DNA of 64,000 bases from Bacillus zhangzhouensis (GCA_025809375.1 CP099514.1:2903528-2967527); one strand, 5' to 3'. Shown: positions 25,736 to 35,666, counted from the stretch's first letter. Made by a program: numbers and translations. The notes: a model not told the origin generated them from the letters alone.

Positions 25736-26425
25736 CGCTTATCTACATCTCCTTTTTCTATGAGTGTGATATGTAAATTCAATCAACAGTATATAGGTTC
25801 AGCATAAAATCACAATCGGTATTATGTAACATAATCTTTCTCTTCCTCGTATGCCAAATTCCTCTAATCAGAAGGCTTTTTTGCCTACCCATCCTTTAAA
25901 TGTAAAGGCCAAAAGACGGACAAAAATCAATCTGAATTTCTGCTGAACTCTTGAGAAAGCGTTATCATCAATGATCCGAAAATCTTTTGTCCTTTTCTCC
26001 CTAAATTTTTTGACAATTATTAAGATGTATTTTGAATCAATGTTTTAAAACCTTCTCGTCTCTATAACATCAGTCATATCAGTGCTTTAAATGAATAGTG
26101 CGTGTTTTGGAATGTTTTATATTTTTGAATGAACAGGTTAGAAAGTCATTCTCATTGATTAGATTGCTGTGTGTTGACCCATGACAAAGGTCACCTCTAA
26201 AAAAATCAAGCCATCTGCTTATTTTTAGGTCACGAAAAATTGGGATAATATGTAATATAATGATCGTTTTGGTGTGCCCCGTCTTTACGAGATTCGCACC
26301 TTATGACCTAAATCATGAAACATTATTCATTTGTTTTTATCAATATTCATCATTTCTTAACATTTTTAATATGAATTCTGTTGAAAGTTGTCAGCTCATG
26401 TCATGCTTTCCCCAAAGGTGACGAA
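25736..26425. other. Long gene-free region between pgsB and the second ger operon
   Basis: About 690 AT-rich bases without a convincing gene. It holds the pgs promoter and palindrome, a cre-like AGAAAGCGTTATCA (25954-25967, 13/14), and two copies of AGGTCAC (about 26189 and 26227). A -10-like TAATATAATG lies near 26252, with no partner that I can defend. In B. subtilis the rbs and ywsA/ywsB genes border pgsB here; none is seen in this window. Confidence 0.5.
25788..25835 (-). promoter_or_regulatory. pgs operon promoter with an upstream palindrome
   Basis: On the minus strand TTGTGA (25810-25815), a 16-base spacer and TATACT (25788-25793). ATTATGTAACATAAT (25821-25835), a perfect 7-1-7 palindrome, lies five bases upstream of the -35, where an activator would bind. 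In B. subtilis pgs needs DegU and SwrA; whether this palindrome serves them is unknown. Confidence 0.55.
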
Positions 26426-26451
26426 TAAAATCCGCTTCTCCGCTTACACTA
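26422..26451 (+). promoter_or_regulatory. Candidate sigma-G promoter of the second ger operon
   Basis: CGAATA, a 17-base spacer and TACACTA match the sigma-G boxes at 5/6 and 5/7, about 30 bases before the A-subunit ATG. Confidence 0.5.
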
Positions 26452-26481
26452 TGGTTAAAAATCTGTGAGAGGAGGCTAAAG

Positions 26482-27963
26482 ATGCCAAACACCAATGAGC
26501 AAACACGCTTGCATTTTTTATCAGGCAGCTTCGAGGAAAAAATCCGTATCCTGAAAAAATCATTTCAGCAAAGCGGCGATTTTGAGTACCGAGAATTAAT
26601 GGTGAATGAAACGAAATCTGCATTGTTTTTTATTAAAACAAGAATAGATGAAGGCAAACTAAATGATTTCATTATCGGCAACTTGTTAGGCTCTCCTGGA
26701 AAGCAGGATTATATAAAATCTCTTAGCACAATTGAAACAGGCGACTTAACGCTGATTACAGACAGTATGATTGCAGGAAGTATTGCCTTTCTTGATGAAA
26801 ACTCCTCCCAAATTAAGCTGTTTGCTGTCGGACAGCAGCCGCTGCGTTCTATTTCTGAACCTTCTTCTGAAAGTATTATCGCGGGTGCACATGATGGGTT
26901 TGTTGAAAGTATTGATACCAATATCTACTTACTGCGTTCACATTTAAATGATCGGAAGCTCGCCATTCAATATCATAAGGTCGGTACAAAATCGGAAACA
27001 AAGCTTGCGACGGTTTATATATCTGATATTGCCAATCAAGAAAAGGTCGAAGAGGTCAAAAGACGGATTTCTTCTATAAAAGTAGACACACTGATAAGTC
27101 CTGGCTCTATCGTTGAAGCAATTGAAGAAGATTCATTTTCTATTTTCCCGCAGCTGATTAATACAGAACGCCCGGACAAGGTGAGATCTGCGATCCTTGA
27201 AGGCAGGATAGTCGTACTCATGGATGGCAGTCCAATGGCCATCATTCTGCCTATCACGTTCTTTAGTTTCTTTCAGTCACCAGATGATTATAACAGCCGC
27301 TGGATTCCTGCTACGTTTATTCGTATTCTGCGTTATCTTGCCTGCTTCATCGCAGTTATATTGCCATCTTTTTACATTGCTGTTATTGCGTTTCATTATG
27401 AGGTGATCCCAGATGAACTAGCCATTACCATGAAGAACTCTATTATTGGCATCCCCTTTCCTCCATTGATAGAGGCTATGCTGATGGAGATCACGATTGA
27501 ACTCATACGTGAGGCTGGGGTGCGTCTGCCTAAACCAATCGGGCAAACCATTGGAATCGTAGGTGGTTTGGTTATTGGGGATGCGGTTGTACAAGCAGGA
27601 CTTATTTCGAATGTCCAAGTTATTGTAGTCGCTGTGACGGCTGTCGCTTCATTTGTACTTCCGTCGTTTGAAATGACCTCCACCATCAGGATGCTTCGTT
27701 TCCCGCTCATGTTTATGGCATCGATGTTTGGATTTATTGGCATTTCATTTGGGCTCGCCATTATTATCATGAATTTATGCCGCTTAGAATCACTAGGAGT
27801 GCCATATTTATCACCTGTTACTCCATTTAACTGGCAGGACTTAAAAGATACTGTGGTTCGACTCCCAATGTGGATGTACAAAAATCGACCTGTTTATTTA
27901 AATCCGCAAAAGCACAAACAAATTGAACAACTGAGAGGGTGGAAAAAGAAAAATGAAAAATAA
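26482..27963 (+). CDS. Spore germination receptor subunit A (GerAA family), operon 2
   Basis: 493 residues, same architecture as the first GerAA-type protein: soluble N-terminal region, SIIAGAHDGFVESIDTNIYLLR, then membrane segments (LRYLACFIAVILPSFYIAVIAF, and IREAGVRLPKPIGQTIGIVGGL). AGGAGG precedes the ATG. The paralogues differ clearly in the N-terminal part, so different germinants are likely. The gene ends 11 bases inside the B gene. Confidence 0.93.
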   Translation: MPNTNEQTRLHFLSGSFEEKIRILKKSFQQSGDFEYRELMVNETKSALFFIKTRIDEGKLNDFIIGNLLGSPGKQDYIKSLSTIETGDLTLITDSMIAGSIAFLDENSSQIKLFAVGQQPLRSISEPSSESIIAGAHDGFVESIDTNIYLLRSHLNDRKLAIQYHKVGTKSETKLATVYISDIANQEKVEEVKRRISSIKVDTLISPGSIVEAIEEDSFSIFPQLINTERPDKVRSAILEGRIVVLMDGSPMAIILPITFFSFFQSPDDYNSRWIPATFIRILRYLACFIAVILPSFYIAVIAFHYEVIPDELAITMKNSIIGIPFPPLIEAMLMEITIELIREAGVRLPKPIGQTIGIVGGLVIGDAVVQAGLISNVQVIVVAVTAVASFVLPSFEMTSTIRMLRFPLMFMASMFGFIGISFGLAIIIMNLCRLESLGVPYLSPVTPFNWQDLKDTVVRLPMWMYKNRPVYLNPQKHKQIEQLRGWKKKNEK

Positions 27964-29050
27964 AATATCTACTCCTCAAGCTGTTTTTTTTCTCATCCAA
28001 TCTCAAATTGGTGTTGGCATTTTAGCGCTCCCCCATTTGCTAATGAAAGACATGGGACACGATGGCTGGATGGCGATAATTGTCGCGTGTTTTTTTATCC
28101 AGATCATCAATACCATATTTCTTTATATCATCTACAAGTATCCAGAAACGTCATTTTTCCAAGCGCTGATTGAGGTCTTTGGAAAATGGATTGGACGCAC
28201 CTTGGTCGTACTCTATATGGTATACTTTGCCTCGGTTTGCATCGTTGTCCTTTCTATATTCACAAGGATTCTTGGCATATGGGTGCTCCCGCTCACACCA
28301 AACTGGGTGATTAACCTATTACTGATGATATGCATTATCTATATCTCAAAGGAGCATATTACAGCCATTGTCAGGTTTAACTTTATCTTAACTCCCTTTT
28401 TGCTTATGCTCTCCCTATTGATGTTCTATTCATTAAAAGGAACCAATATTGATTATCTCCTGCCTTTTTTCCAAACGGATATCTCTCAATTTCAGCTTGG
28501 ATTGAAGGACGTTGTGCTGTCAATGAATGGGTTTGAGATGATTTTGATCATCTCTCCACTGATGAAGGGCACCATTAAGGAACGATATAAAGTGATGACC
28601 ATTTCAAATATATGCACGACGCTTTACTACCTATTTATTACATTAATTTGTTTTATGTTTTTCAGCCCGGCTGAGCTGAATATCATCCCGAATCCTGTTT
28701 TGTATCTATTAAAAACCATTACATTCGGTGTCATTGAGCGGACGGATTTAATTTTTCTAAGCTTTTGGGTCTTTATCATTCTAGCCACACTGAGTAATTA
28801 TCTGTATTTTTGTGCAGATGGTGTGTCCAATATGCTGAAGAAAAAAAATCACAAAAAATATGTCTACTATTTTGCTACTTTGATTTATGCTGCAAGCTCT
28901 TTTCTTTCAACTGATAACTTTAGAATTCAGCGCTTCAATGACTTTACCACCGCTGCACAATATTCATTTATTTACACACTTCCGATCATGATGGCTGTTA
29001 TCATCTTGATCAAACACCGCAAAAAGAAGGTGAAATCACATGCATCATAG
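27953..29050 (+). CDS. Spore germination receptor subunit B (GerAB family), operon 2
   Basis: 365 residues, about ten membrane helices, APC-superfamily fold. The first helix QAVFFLIQSQIGVGILALPH corresponds to the unwound ligand-site helix. It overlaps both neighbours (11 bases each), so the three receptor genes are tightly coupled. Confidence 0.93.
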   Translation: MKNKISTPQAVFFLIQSQIGVGILALPHLLMKDMGHDGWMAIIVACFFIQIINTIFLYIIYKYPETSFFQALIEVFGKWIGRTLVVLYMVYFASVCIVVLSIFTRILGIWVLPLTPNWVINLLLMICIIYISKEHITAIVRFNFILTPFLLMLSLLMFYSLKGTNIDYLLPFFQTDISQFQLGLKDVVLSMNGFEMILIISPLMKGTIKERYKVMTISNICTTLYYLFITLICFMFFSPAELNIIPNPVLYLLKTITFGVIERTDLIFLSFWVFIILATLSNYLYFCADGVSNMLKKKNHKKYVYYFATLIYAASSFLSTDNFRIQRFNDFTTAAQYSFIYTLPIMMAVIILIKHRKKKVKSHAS

Positions 29051-30182
29051 GTACATTTTGACGCTGCTTATGTGTGTTTCCCTCATTTTCATGCCTGGCT
29101 GCTGGGATCAAAACCTGTTAAAAAACATCTCTCTCGTATTAACTTCAGCCATTGATCAAGGAGAAGATGACAATGCGAAATATTCGATTACCTATCGAAA
29201 GGTGCAGCAGTCTCAAAGTATGCAGCAAGGGAATACCGGCAGTTATTTAACCACTGTTCTCACAACCGAGGCACCTACTTTAAGAAAAGCAAGAAGCAAC
29301 TTTAGCCGAAGTGTAGACCAAAAAATTGATGTGTCGAAAATGAGGGTGCTGCTGATCGGTGATGAATTTGCCCAAAACCGGCTGCTCCCTTACTTAGATA
29401 TGTTTTATCGCGATCCCAAAAGTCCTTTGCTCGCAAACATGGCGGTGGTGCAAGGGGGGAGCTGTTTGGAATTAATCAATGAGCTGCTCAAAGAAAAACT
29501 CATTGTGAGTGACTATTTAAACAACTTGATCACTTCTTCAGCACGCTCCTCACAAGTTTCACCTAAGAACATCCAAAGTGTCCGCTCTAAAATGCTGCAA
29601 ACCGGTGAGGACTTCACACTCCCCTTACTCTACTACGATAAATCAAAAAAGTTAACAAGTGTGAGGGGGGTCGCCTTATTTGATAATGAGAAAAAGAAAG
29701 GTGAACTTTATGCTCAGGATGCCATTCTTCTCACCGTTATGGATGGAAAAATGGGCAGTTTTGCAAACTTCACAAAAAAAGTAAGAAATGATATGAAATT
29801 AAAAGAGAACAATTACATCACCGTTCAAGTAACCGATTCAAAGAGAGACATTAAAATCGTCAATCCTGATCATCGAAACTTAACCTTCTCTCTTGAGTTT
29901 ACATTCACTACCTCTGTTCTTGAATATCCGAAAGATCATTTAGATACAGATAAAAAAATTGAAATGTTAAATAAAAGACTGTCAGCCATTTTGACAAAAG
30001 ACGCTGAAAGAATCATTGCAATTCTGCAAGAAGCAAATTCTGATGTCCTAAGCCTTGGCAGAAAATATCGGGTAAGACACTATGATGAATATATGAAAAT
30101 GAACTGGGTCACCGACTATCCGAAGGTAAAAATCATTCCAAAAATCAAAGTGAACATTACACAAACCGGTATTATTAGTTAA
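29040..30182 (+). CDS. Spore germination receptor subunit C (GerAC lipoprotein), operon 2
   Basis: 380 residues. The lipobox FMPGCWDQNLLKN has the Cys at about residue 21 and the family CWD motif. The Ger_x_C ectodomain ends PKVKIIPKIKVNITQTG. GAAGGTG precedes the ATG. The T-rich stretch after the stop (30183-30222) can form a purine/pyrimidine hairpin that probably ends the operon. Confidence 0.92.
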   Translation: MHHRYILTLLMCVSLIFMPGCWDQNLLKNISLVLTSAIDQGEDDNAKYSITYRKVQQSQSMQQGNTGSYLTTVLTTEAPTLRKARSNFSRSVDQKIDVSKMRVLLIGDEFAQNRLLPYLDMFYRDPKSPLLANMAVVQGGSCLELINELLKEKLIVSDYLNNLITSSARSSQVSPKNIQSVRSKMLQTGEDFTLPLLYYDKSKKLTSVRGVALFDNEKKKGELYAQDAILLTVMDGKMGSFANFTKKVRNDMKLKENNYITVQVTDSKRDIKIVNPDHRNLTFSLEFTFTTSVLEYPKDHLDTDKKIEMLNKRLSAILTKDAERIIAILQEANSDVLSLGRKYRVRHYDEYMKMNWVTDYPKVKIIPKIKVNITQTGIIS

Positions 30183-30300
30183 GAAAAGGAAGAAGCCATC
30201 TTTCTTTTCTTTTTTATTTTTTAGATTGTTATTTCGATGCGCTCGTGGTAATCTATTCGCGTTAACGATTACATATTTACGACGAGAGGCTTCCATTGGC

Positions 30301-30498
30301 TACAATTAATTCCGCAAATTGAGCTGCTCTTCCCTTCGTTATCGACCATTAAGCAGCCCGCCTATGAGATGGGAAAAGAAGCCGCACAGCTATTAATCAA
30401 AGCCAGTCAGAAACAACCGATAGATCACCCAGTTATTCAAATGCCAGTCTCTTTTATGAACGAGAGACCACAAGAAAGGTGGATTAACAATGAGTCAT
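30301..30498 (+). pseudogene. rbsR: 3' remnant of rbsR, ribose operon repressor
   Basis: One frame reads LFPSLSTIKQPAYEMGKEAA, then QLLIKASQKQPIDHPVIQMP and VSFMNERPQER. This is the C-terminal end of a LacI-family regulator, with the characteristic TIKQPAYEMG. No helix-turn-helix or start exists upstream, where the second ger operon ends 120 bases away. The fragment leads directly into rbsK, as rbsR does in B. subtilis. It cannot encode a DNA-binding repressor. Confidence 0.75.
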
Positions 30499-31368
30499 AT
30501 TGTTGTAGTAGGAAGCTGTTCAATGGATTTAGTTGTCACATCAGATAAACGGCCAAATGCCGGTGAAACGGTTTTAGGCAAATCGTTTAAAACTGTCCCC
30601 GGCGGAAAAGGTGCCAATCAGGCAGTCGCAAGTGCCAGACTCGGAGCAGATGTATATATTGTCGGCCGAATTGGTGATGACGCTTATGGTCAGGATATTC
30701 TCGGCAATTTACAAGCACAAGGTGTCCGCACCTCCTATCTGAAACCGTTTACCAAAATGGAGAGCGGCACAGCCCATATCATTTTAGCAGAAGGTGATAA
30801 CAGCATTGTCGTGGTCAAAGGTGCAAATGACGAGGTCACTCCTGACTATGTAAGAGATGCTCTTTCTACAATAGATAATATTGGGATGGTTCTGATCCAG
30901 CAGGAAATACCTGAAGAAACGGTCGAAGCAGTCTGTGCCATTTGCTGTCAAAAAGAAATACCTGTCATTTTAAACCCTGCACCGGCCCGCAAAGTATCGC
31001 AGCAGGTTTTCGAGCAGGTTGCTTACATGACACCGAATGAACACGAAGCTTTTCTTATGTTTGATGGTCTGCCAATCGAAGATGCCTTGCGTCAATACCC
31101 TAACAAATTACTGATCACAGAAGGGAAAAATGGGGTTCGATATTTTGATGGAACGAAAGAAGTGTTAGTTCCAGGTGTTCCTGTCGAAGCAGTCGATACA
31201 ACAGGAGCTGGCGATACCTTTAACGGAGCCTTGGCTGTCGCCCTAACAGAAGGCAAATCCCTGTATGACGCAATTTCCTTTGCCAACCTAGCAGCATCAA
31301 TGTCTGTCACAAAGTTCGGTGCACAAGGCGGCATGCCAACAAGAGAAGAATTGGAGAAAAAGAAATGA
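30490..31368 (+). CDS. rbsK: Ribokinase
   Basis: 292 residues, PfkB family. VVVGSCSMDLVVTSDKRPNAGETV, GGKGANQAVASARLGADV near residue 38, and DTTGAGDTFNGALAVAL (about 236-252) with the catalytic Asp. It phosphorylates ribose to ribose-5-P. AAGGTGG precedes the ATG. The rbsD and rbsACB genes that normally follow are absent; a terminator comes directly after. Ribose would need another uptake route, or the enzyme salvages internal ribose. Confidence 0.92.
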   Translation: MSHIVVVGSCSMDLVVTSDKRPNAGETVLGKSFKTVPGGKGANQAVASARLGADVYIVGRIGDDAYGQDILGNLQAQGVRTSYLKPFTKMESGTAHIILAEGDNSIVVVKGANDEVTPDYVRDALSTIDNIGMVLIQQEIPEETVEAVCAICCQKEIPVILNPAPARKVSQQVFEQVAYMTPNEHEAFLMFDGLPIEDALRQYPNKLLITEGKNGVRYFDGTKEVLVPGVPVEAVDTTGAGDTFNGALAVALTEGKSLYDAISFANLAASMSVTKFGAQGGMPTREELEKKK

Positions 31369-31399
31369 AAAAAACGGCATCCTCAACAGCCATATTGCC

Positions 31400-31430
31400 A
31401 ACCCCCCTGATACCTTTCGGGGGGTTTTCC
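31400..31430 (+). terminator. Terminator after rbsK
   Basis: CCCCCC (31402-31407) and GGGGGG (31419-31424) with an 11-base loop, followed by TTTT. It closes the reduced ribose unit just before the convergent ywrF. Confidence 0.8.
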
Positions 31431-31432
31431 TA

Positions 31433-32050
31433 TTACTGTGGTCTTTTCAGCACAAATGACGTGCCTAAATGCGCATAATCATTACCTGCTAGGCGCGCGA
31501 CTGGCTTCAGTTCTTTAGTAGAAACATAGCCTTTTTCTGCATCATAAACAGCCTCATCTAAATGTGCACATACAATCCGGCCAATGATATGATCGACTGT
31601 GATCTCCCCTTCATCATTTTGAAAGGTAAGATGTTTTTCCAGCTGACATTCAAACCGAATGCGCGCTTCCTCGATTCCCGGCACTGAGACGACATGACTC
31701 TTTACTTGATGAAATCCGGTTCGATCCAGCTCACTCTCTTCCCTAGACAGCGTAGCAGCTGTTTCATTCATATCTTCTATCATGTCTTCATCACTCACAT
31801 GAACGACAAACTCTTCCCTGTCAATGATATGCTGGGCAGTATCTTTCATTTGACCTTCACGTCGTCCGATAGAAACCGCAATGAGCGGCGGGTGTCCGCT
31901 GACGACATTAAAGAAACTAAATGGTGCAGCATTGACAACATCTTCTTTAGACAGACTTGTAATCAACGCAATCGGTCTTGGAACGATAGAACCAGATAAT
32001 AATTTATATGCCTCTTTTCGTGACAGCTGATCCATTTGCAATGTAATCAA
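31433..32050 (-). CDS. ywrF: Flavin reductase-like FMN-binding protein (YwrF type)
   Basis: 205 residues, flavin-reductase-like split-barrel domain: SGSIVPRPIALITSLS near residue 20, NAAPFSFFNVVSGHPPLIAVSIG and KDTAQHIIDREEFVVHV. It should bind FMN and act as a cytoplasmic oxidoreductase; the partner is unknown. The TTG start at 32050 follows AAGGAGGTG at 10 bases; an ATG five codons in is the alternative. Confidence 0.85.
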   Translation of the reverse strand: MITLQMDQLSRKEAYKLLSGSIVPRPIALITSLSKEDVVNAAPFSFFNVVSGHPPLIAVSIGRREGQMKDTAQHIIDREEFVVHVSDEDMIEDMNETAATLSREESELDRTGFHQVKSHVVSVPGIEEARIRFECQLEKHLTFQNDEGEITVDHIIGRIVCAHLDEAVYDAEKGYVSTKELKPVARLAGNDYAHLGTSFVLKRPQ

Positions 32051-32109
32051 TTCAAGTACACCTCCTTTTAATATAACGACATCATACCATTACCCGTTCC
32101 CTCTAGCTC

Positions 32110-32997
32110 TTATTCCATTTCGGTGCGATGCAGGATATGGTGGACAAGATGAAATAAAGCAGGATTATGATTTTCCCGTCTATAGGAAATCGTCCATTCC
32201 GCCAGAAGCTGTTCATCCTCAATGGCCCGATAAACAACATCCAGATTAAATAAACGCCGGGCTGATTTTGGAATCACTGCAATACCGATCCCTGCTGTGA
32301 CAAGGCCAATGATCATTTGATATTCCGCCGCTTCCTGCACGATATTTGGACAAAACCCGTACTTTTCACATAGCAGGATAAAGTGCTGATAAAGGGATGG
32401 CCATGATTCCTGTGATAAAGAAATAATCGGTTCATGACGGATATCTTCAATCGTGACCGTCTCTTTTTTAGCCAATCGATGATTTTTGGGAATCGCAAAA
32501 ATACATTCACTTTGCTTCATCAAACGACTGACTAGTTCTTCATGCGGCGGTGTAGGATGTAAAAAACCGATATCAATCTCACCATTTAAAAGTGCTTCTA
32601 GCTGCTGCGGAACTGAAAGCTGCTGCAGCTCAATACTGACAGAGGGATAAAGCCCTCTGAATTCACGTACAACGGGCGGCAGAATATCATATGTCGCAGT
32701 TCCAACAAAACCAATAATGATTTTCCCCAGCTCTCCTCTTGCTGTATGCCGGGCATGATCAACAGCTTTATCAAGCTGTTGCAGCACTCCCCGAACCTCA
32801 TGTAAAAAGACCTTTCCAGCAGCTGTTAGCTCTACCACTCGCTTCGACCGATGAAATAAAGGAAAACCCAATTCTTCCTCAAACTGCTTAATTTGCTGAC
32901 TAAGTGGAGGTTGTGTCATATTCAACCGTGCGGCTGCTCTGCCGAAATGCAACTCCTCCGCTACTGTGACAAAATACTGCAAATGTCTCAGTTCCAT
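32110..32997 (-). CDS. alsR: LysR-type activator of the acetoin operon
   Basis: 295 residues from ATG 32997 (MELRHLQYFVTVAEELHFGR), chosen for AGGAG upstream and the conserved LysR start. Helix-turn-helix about 18-37 (RAAARLNMTQPPLSQQIKQF). The effector domain runs from about 90 (GKIIIGFVGTATYDILP). Divergent from alsS with a shared 150-base region, the usual arrangement for AlsR, which activates alsSD at low pH or with acetate. Confidence 0.92.
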   Translation of the reverse strand: MELRHLQYFVTVAEELHFGRAAARLNMTQPPLSQQIKQFEEELGFPLFHRSKRVVELTAAGKVFLHEVRGVLQQLDKAVDHARHTARGELGKIIIGFVGTATYDILPPVVREFRGLYPSVSIELQQLSVPQQLEALLNGEIDIGFLHPTPPHEELVSRLMKQSECIFAIPKNHRLAKKETVTIEDIRHEPIISLSQESWPSLYQHFILLCEKYGFCPNIVQEAAEYQMIIGLVTAGIGIAVIPKSARRLFNLDVVYRAIEDEQLLAEWTISYRRENHNPALFHLVHHILHRTEME

Positions 32998-33147
32998 CCT
33001 TTCACTCCTCACACACTTATTCGTAAAACATATCAAAACTATGTTAAACATATATTGGAAATTTTACTTTGTGAAATGTATAGTCAATCATATCATGAAA
33101 ATCTATTTTCATAAAAAATTTTACTTGCCGAAAGGAGTGTGGGGTAA
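32998..33147. promoter_or_regulatory. Divergent alsR/alsS control region
   Basis: 150 AT-rich bases contain inverted ACATA/TATGT elements (AACATATCAAAACTATGTT near 33026) suited to LysR-type binding. alsS has GAAAGGAGTG before its ATG. I do not see an unambiguous -35/-10 pair. Confidence 0.45.
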
Positions 33148-34848
33148 ATGAAATCTCAAGCACAACCCCTAACAAGACGAGGAGCAGAGTTGATTGTCGA
33201 TACGCTGATTGCTCAAGGTGTGACCCATGTTTTTGCCATTCCAGGTGCAAAAATTGACGCTGTATTTGATGTATTAAAAGACAGAGGTCCAGAGCTTGTC
33301 TTATGCAGACACGAACAAAATGCAGCCTTTATGGCAGCTGCTGTTGGACGTTTAACTGGCAAACCAGGTGTTTGTCTCGTCACATCAGGTCCTGGTGCAT
33401 CTAATTTAGCAACAGGTCTATTAACAGCCAATACAGAAGGTGATCCTGTTGTCGCAATCGCTGGAAACGTCATTCGTGCGGATCGTCTGAAACGAACACA
33501 TCAATCACTCGACAATGCGGCATTATTCAAACCAGTCACAAAATATAGCGTTGAAGTACAAGACGTTCACAATATACCAGAAGCATTAACAAATGCTTTT
33601 CGTGCGGCACAAAAAGGGCAGGCTGGAGCAGCATTTATCAGCTTTCCACAAGATGTTGTGACAGAACAAACTACACAAACACCAGTGTCTGCTCACCCTT
33701 CTCCAGAAGTAGGTCCTGCACCGGATGCTCTCATCAGTTCGGCTATCGCCAAAATTCAAAATGCACACTTACCAATTGCAATTGTGGGAATGAAAGCTAG
33801 TCGTCCAGCAGCTGCAAATGCCACAAGAGCATTATTAAAAACACTTGGTATCCCATTTGTTGAGACGTACCAAGGAGCCGGCGTTCTCTCAAGAGAGCTC
33901 GAGTCTCAATATGTAGGCAGAATCGGCTTATTCCGTAATCAGCCGGGTGACCTTCTCATTGAACATGCAGATGTCGTTTTGACCATTGGCTTTGATCCAA
34001 TCGAATATGATCCGAAGCATTGGAATCTTCAGCCACAGCAGCGCCAGATTATCCATGTTGATGACATGCAGGCAGATATTGACCATTTTTATGAACCATC
34101 GCTTGAGCTTGTAGGCAATATTTCTGAAACCGTCAAACTTCTAGCGCATGACAGTGTTCCCCTTTCTCTATGCAAAGAGAACCTAGAATTAGTCACTGAA
34201 TTACAGGAGCTATTAAGCGACATCGAAAAAGCACCAGAAAGAGAAAGTCATCGATCTCACCCGCTGGATGTCATTCATACATTGAGACGCCTGATTCCCG
34301 ATGACACGAAAGTCACGTGCGATATCGGATCTCACGCGATTTGGATGTCCCGTCACTTCCGCGTCTATGAACCAAACTCATTCTTGGTGAGTAACGGCAT
34401 GCAAACATTAGGCGTCGCATTACCATGGGCAATTGCGGCTTCTATACTGAATCCAGATGAAAAGATTATTTCGGTCTCAGGTGATGGCGGTTTTCTCTTC
34501 TCCGCAATGGAGTTAGAAACAGCTGTCCGCAAGAAAACAAACCTCGTTCACCTTGTTTGGAACGACAGCACATACGACATGGTCGCGTTCCAGCAGGAAA
34601 TGAAATATGACCGTACATCCTGCGTTGAATTTGGACAGATTGATTTAGTGAAATATGCAGAAAGCTTTGGAGCGACTGGATTAAGGGTCAACTCACCTGA
34701 GGAGCTTTCAACCGTCCTTCAAAAGGGTATAAACATAGAAGGACCCGTGATTATTGATATTCCAATTGACTATCAAGACAACCCTGACCTCGCCAGTCAA
34801 AAATGGCCAGAAGTCTTTCGCAAAAAACACACAGTGAACGTCAAATAA
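33148..34848 (+). CDS. alsS: Acetolactate synthase (catabolic)
   Basis: 566 residues, thiamine-diphosphate enzyme. The N-terminal domain has [16 protein letters not shown] and catalytic Glu56 (CRHEQNAA). The central domain has [11 protein letters not shown]. The C-terminal ThDP motif is [17 protein letters not shown]...WNDSTYDM. It condenses two pyruvate molecules to acetolactate for acetoin formation, without the FAD-regulated subunit of the biosynthetic enzyme. First gene of alsS-alsD. Confidence 0.96.
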   Translation: MKSQAQPLTRRGAELIVDTLIAQGVTHVFAIPGAKIDAVFDVLKDRGPELVLCRHEQNAAFMAAAVGRLTGKPGVCLVTSGPGASNLATGLLTANTEGDPVVAIAGNVIRADRLKRTHQSLDNAALFKPVTKYSVEVQDVHNIPEALTNAFRAAQKGQAGAAFISFPQDVVTEQTTQTPVSAHPSPEVGPAPDALISSAIAKIQNAHLPIAIVGMKASRPAAANATRALLKTLGIPFVETYQGAGVLSRELESQYVGRIGLFRNQPGDLLIEHADVVLTIGFDPIEYDPKHWNLQPQQRQIIHVDDMQADIDHFYEPSLELVGNISETVKLLAHDSVPLSLCKENLELVTELQELLSDIEKAPERESHRSHPLDVIHTLRRLIPDDTKVTCDIGSHAIWMSRHFRVYEPNSFLVSNGMQTLGVALPWAIAASILNPDEKIISVSGDGGFLFSAMELETAVRKKTNLVHLVWNDSTYDMVAFQQEMKYDRTSCVEFGQIDLVKYAESFGATGLRVNSPEELSTVLQKGINIEGPVIIDIPIDYQDNPDLASQKWPEVFRKKHTVNVK

Positions 34849-34883
34849 GACTTCGATACATTACATTAAAGGAGTGAGCGGAT

Positions 34884-35654
34884 ATGGGTATGATGCACCC
34901 AATGAATCAACAGAATGACACAAGACAACATGACAAACAGCAAGAGGTCTATCAAGTATCGACAATGACCTCCCTGCTGGAAGCCGTATATGATGGAGAT
35001 TTCTCCCTCGCGCATATTCCTGAACACGGTGATTTCGGCATCGGTACATTTAATCAATTAGATGGAGAACTAATCGGCTTTGATGGTGCATTCTACCGGC
35101 TGCGCTCGGATGGAACAGCGACACCGGTCACCGATCAAGATTATTCACCATTCTGCTCTCTAGCATTCTTTGAAACAGATATCGTTCATCGAATGGATGC
35201 ACCTATGACGTCCAAAGAACTAGAAGGAGAAATCGACCGCATTTTACCAAGTAAGAATATCTTTTATGCGGTCCGCATTGATGGATCATTCAAAAAGGTT
35301 CAAACACGTACGGTTGAAAAACAGGAAAAACCTTACGTTCCGATGGTAGAAGCAGTCAAGTCTCAGCCTATTTTCGACTTCGAGGATATTCAAGGTACGA
35401 TCGCAGGCTTCCGTACACCGCAGTACGCACACGGCATTGCGGTAAGTGGATATCATCTTCATTTTATTGATGAAGAGCGAAGTGTTGGCGGACACGTATT
35501 TGATTACACCGTTGATCAAGTGACCATCCGCATTTCTCAAAAACGTCATATGAATTTACACCTGCCAAATACGCAGGAATTCTTCCAAGCAGACATTGAT
35601 CGAGCTGACCTTGCACAGCAAATTGCCAGTGCAGAAAGAAGCCCGGATCAATAA
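34884..35654 (+). CDS. alsD: Alpha-acetolactate decarboxylase
   Basis: 256 residues. EHGDFGIGTFNQLDGELIGFDG (about 47-68) is the family signature. The zinc His residues are in GYHLHFIDEERSVGGHVFDY (about 190-209). It converts acetolactate to acetoin and CO2. GGAGTGAGC precedes the ATG; 35 bases separate it from alsS. Confidence 0.95.
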   Translation: MGMMHPMNQQNDTRQHDKQQEVYQVSTMTSLLEAVYDGDFSLAHIPEHGDFGIGTFNQLDGELIGFDGAFYRLRSDGTATPVTDQDYSPFCSLAFFETDIVHRMDAPMTSKELEGEIDRILPSKNIFYAVRIDGSFKKVQTRTVEKQEKPYVPMVEAVKSQPIFDFEDIQGTIAGFRTPQYAHGIAVSGYHLHFIDEERSVGGHVFDYTVDQVTIRISQKRHMNLHLPNTQEFFQADIDRADLAQQIASAERSPDQ

Positions 35655-35666
35655 ATGAAGACACTC

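Noticed and set aside
27396-27881. 161-codon minus-strand frame inside the second gerAA
   Set aside because: Mirror of a conserved membrane-protein coding region; a shadow frame without a start signal.
30048-30296. 82-codon minus-strand frame over the end of the second gerAC
   Set aside because: It is antisense to the conserved C-terminus of a real gene and has no family or ribosome site.
30240-30300. CGTTAACG palindrome near the rbsR remnant as a ribose operator
   Set aside because: It is short and only generically LacI-like, and no repressor gene survives beside it. It may equally be a junction left by the deletion.
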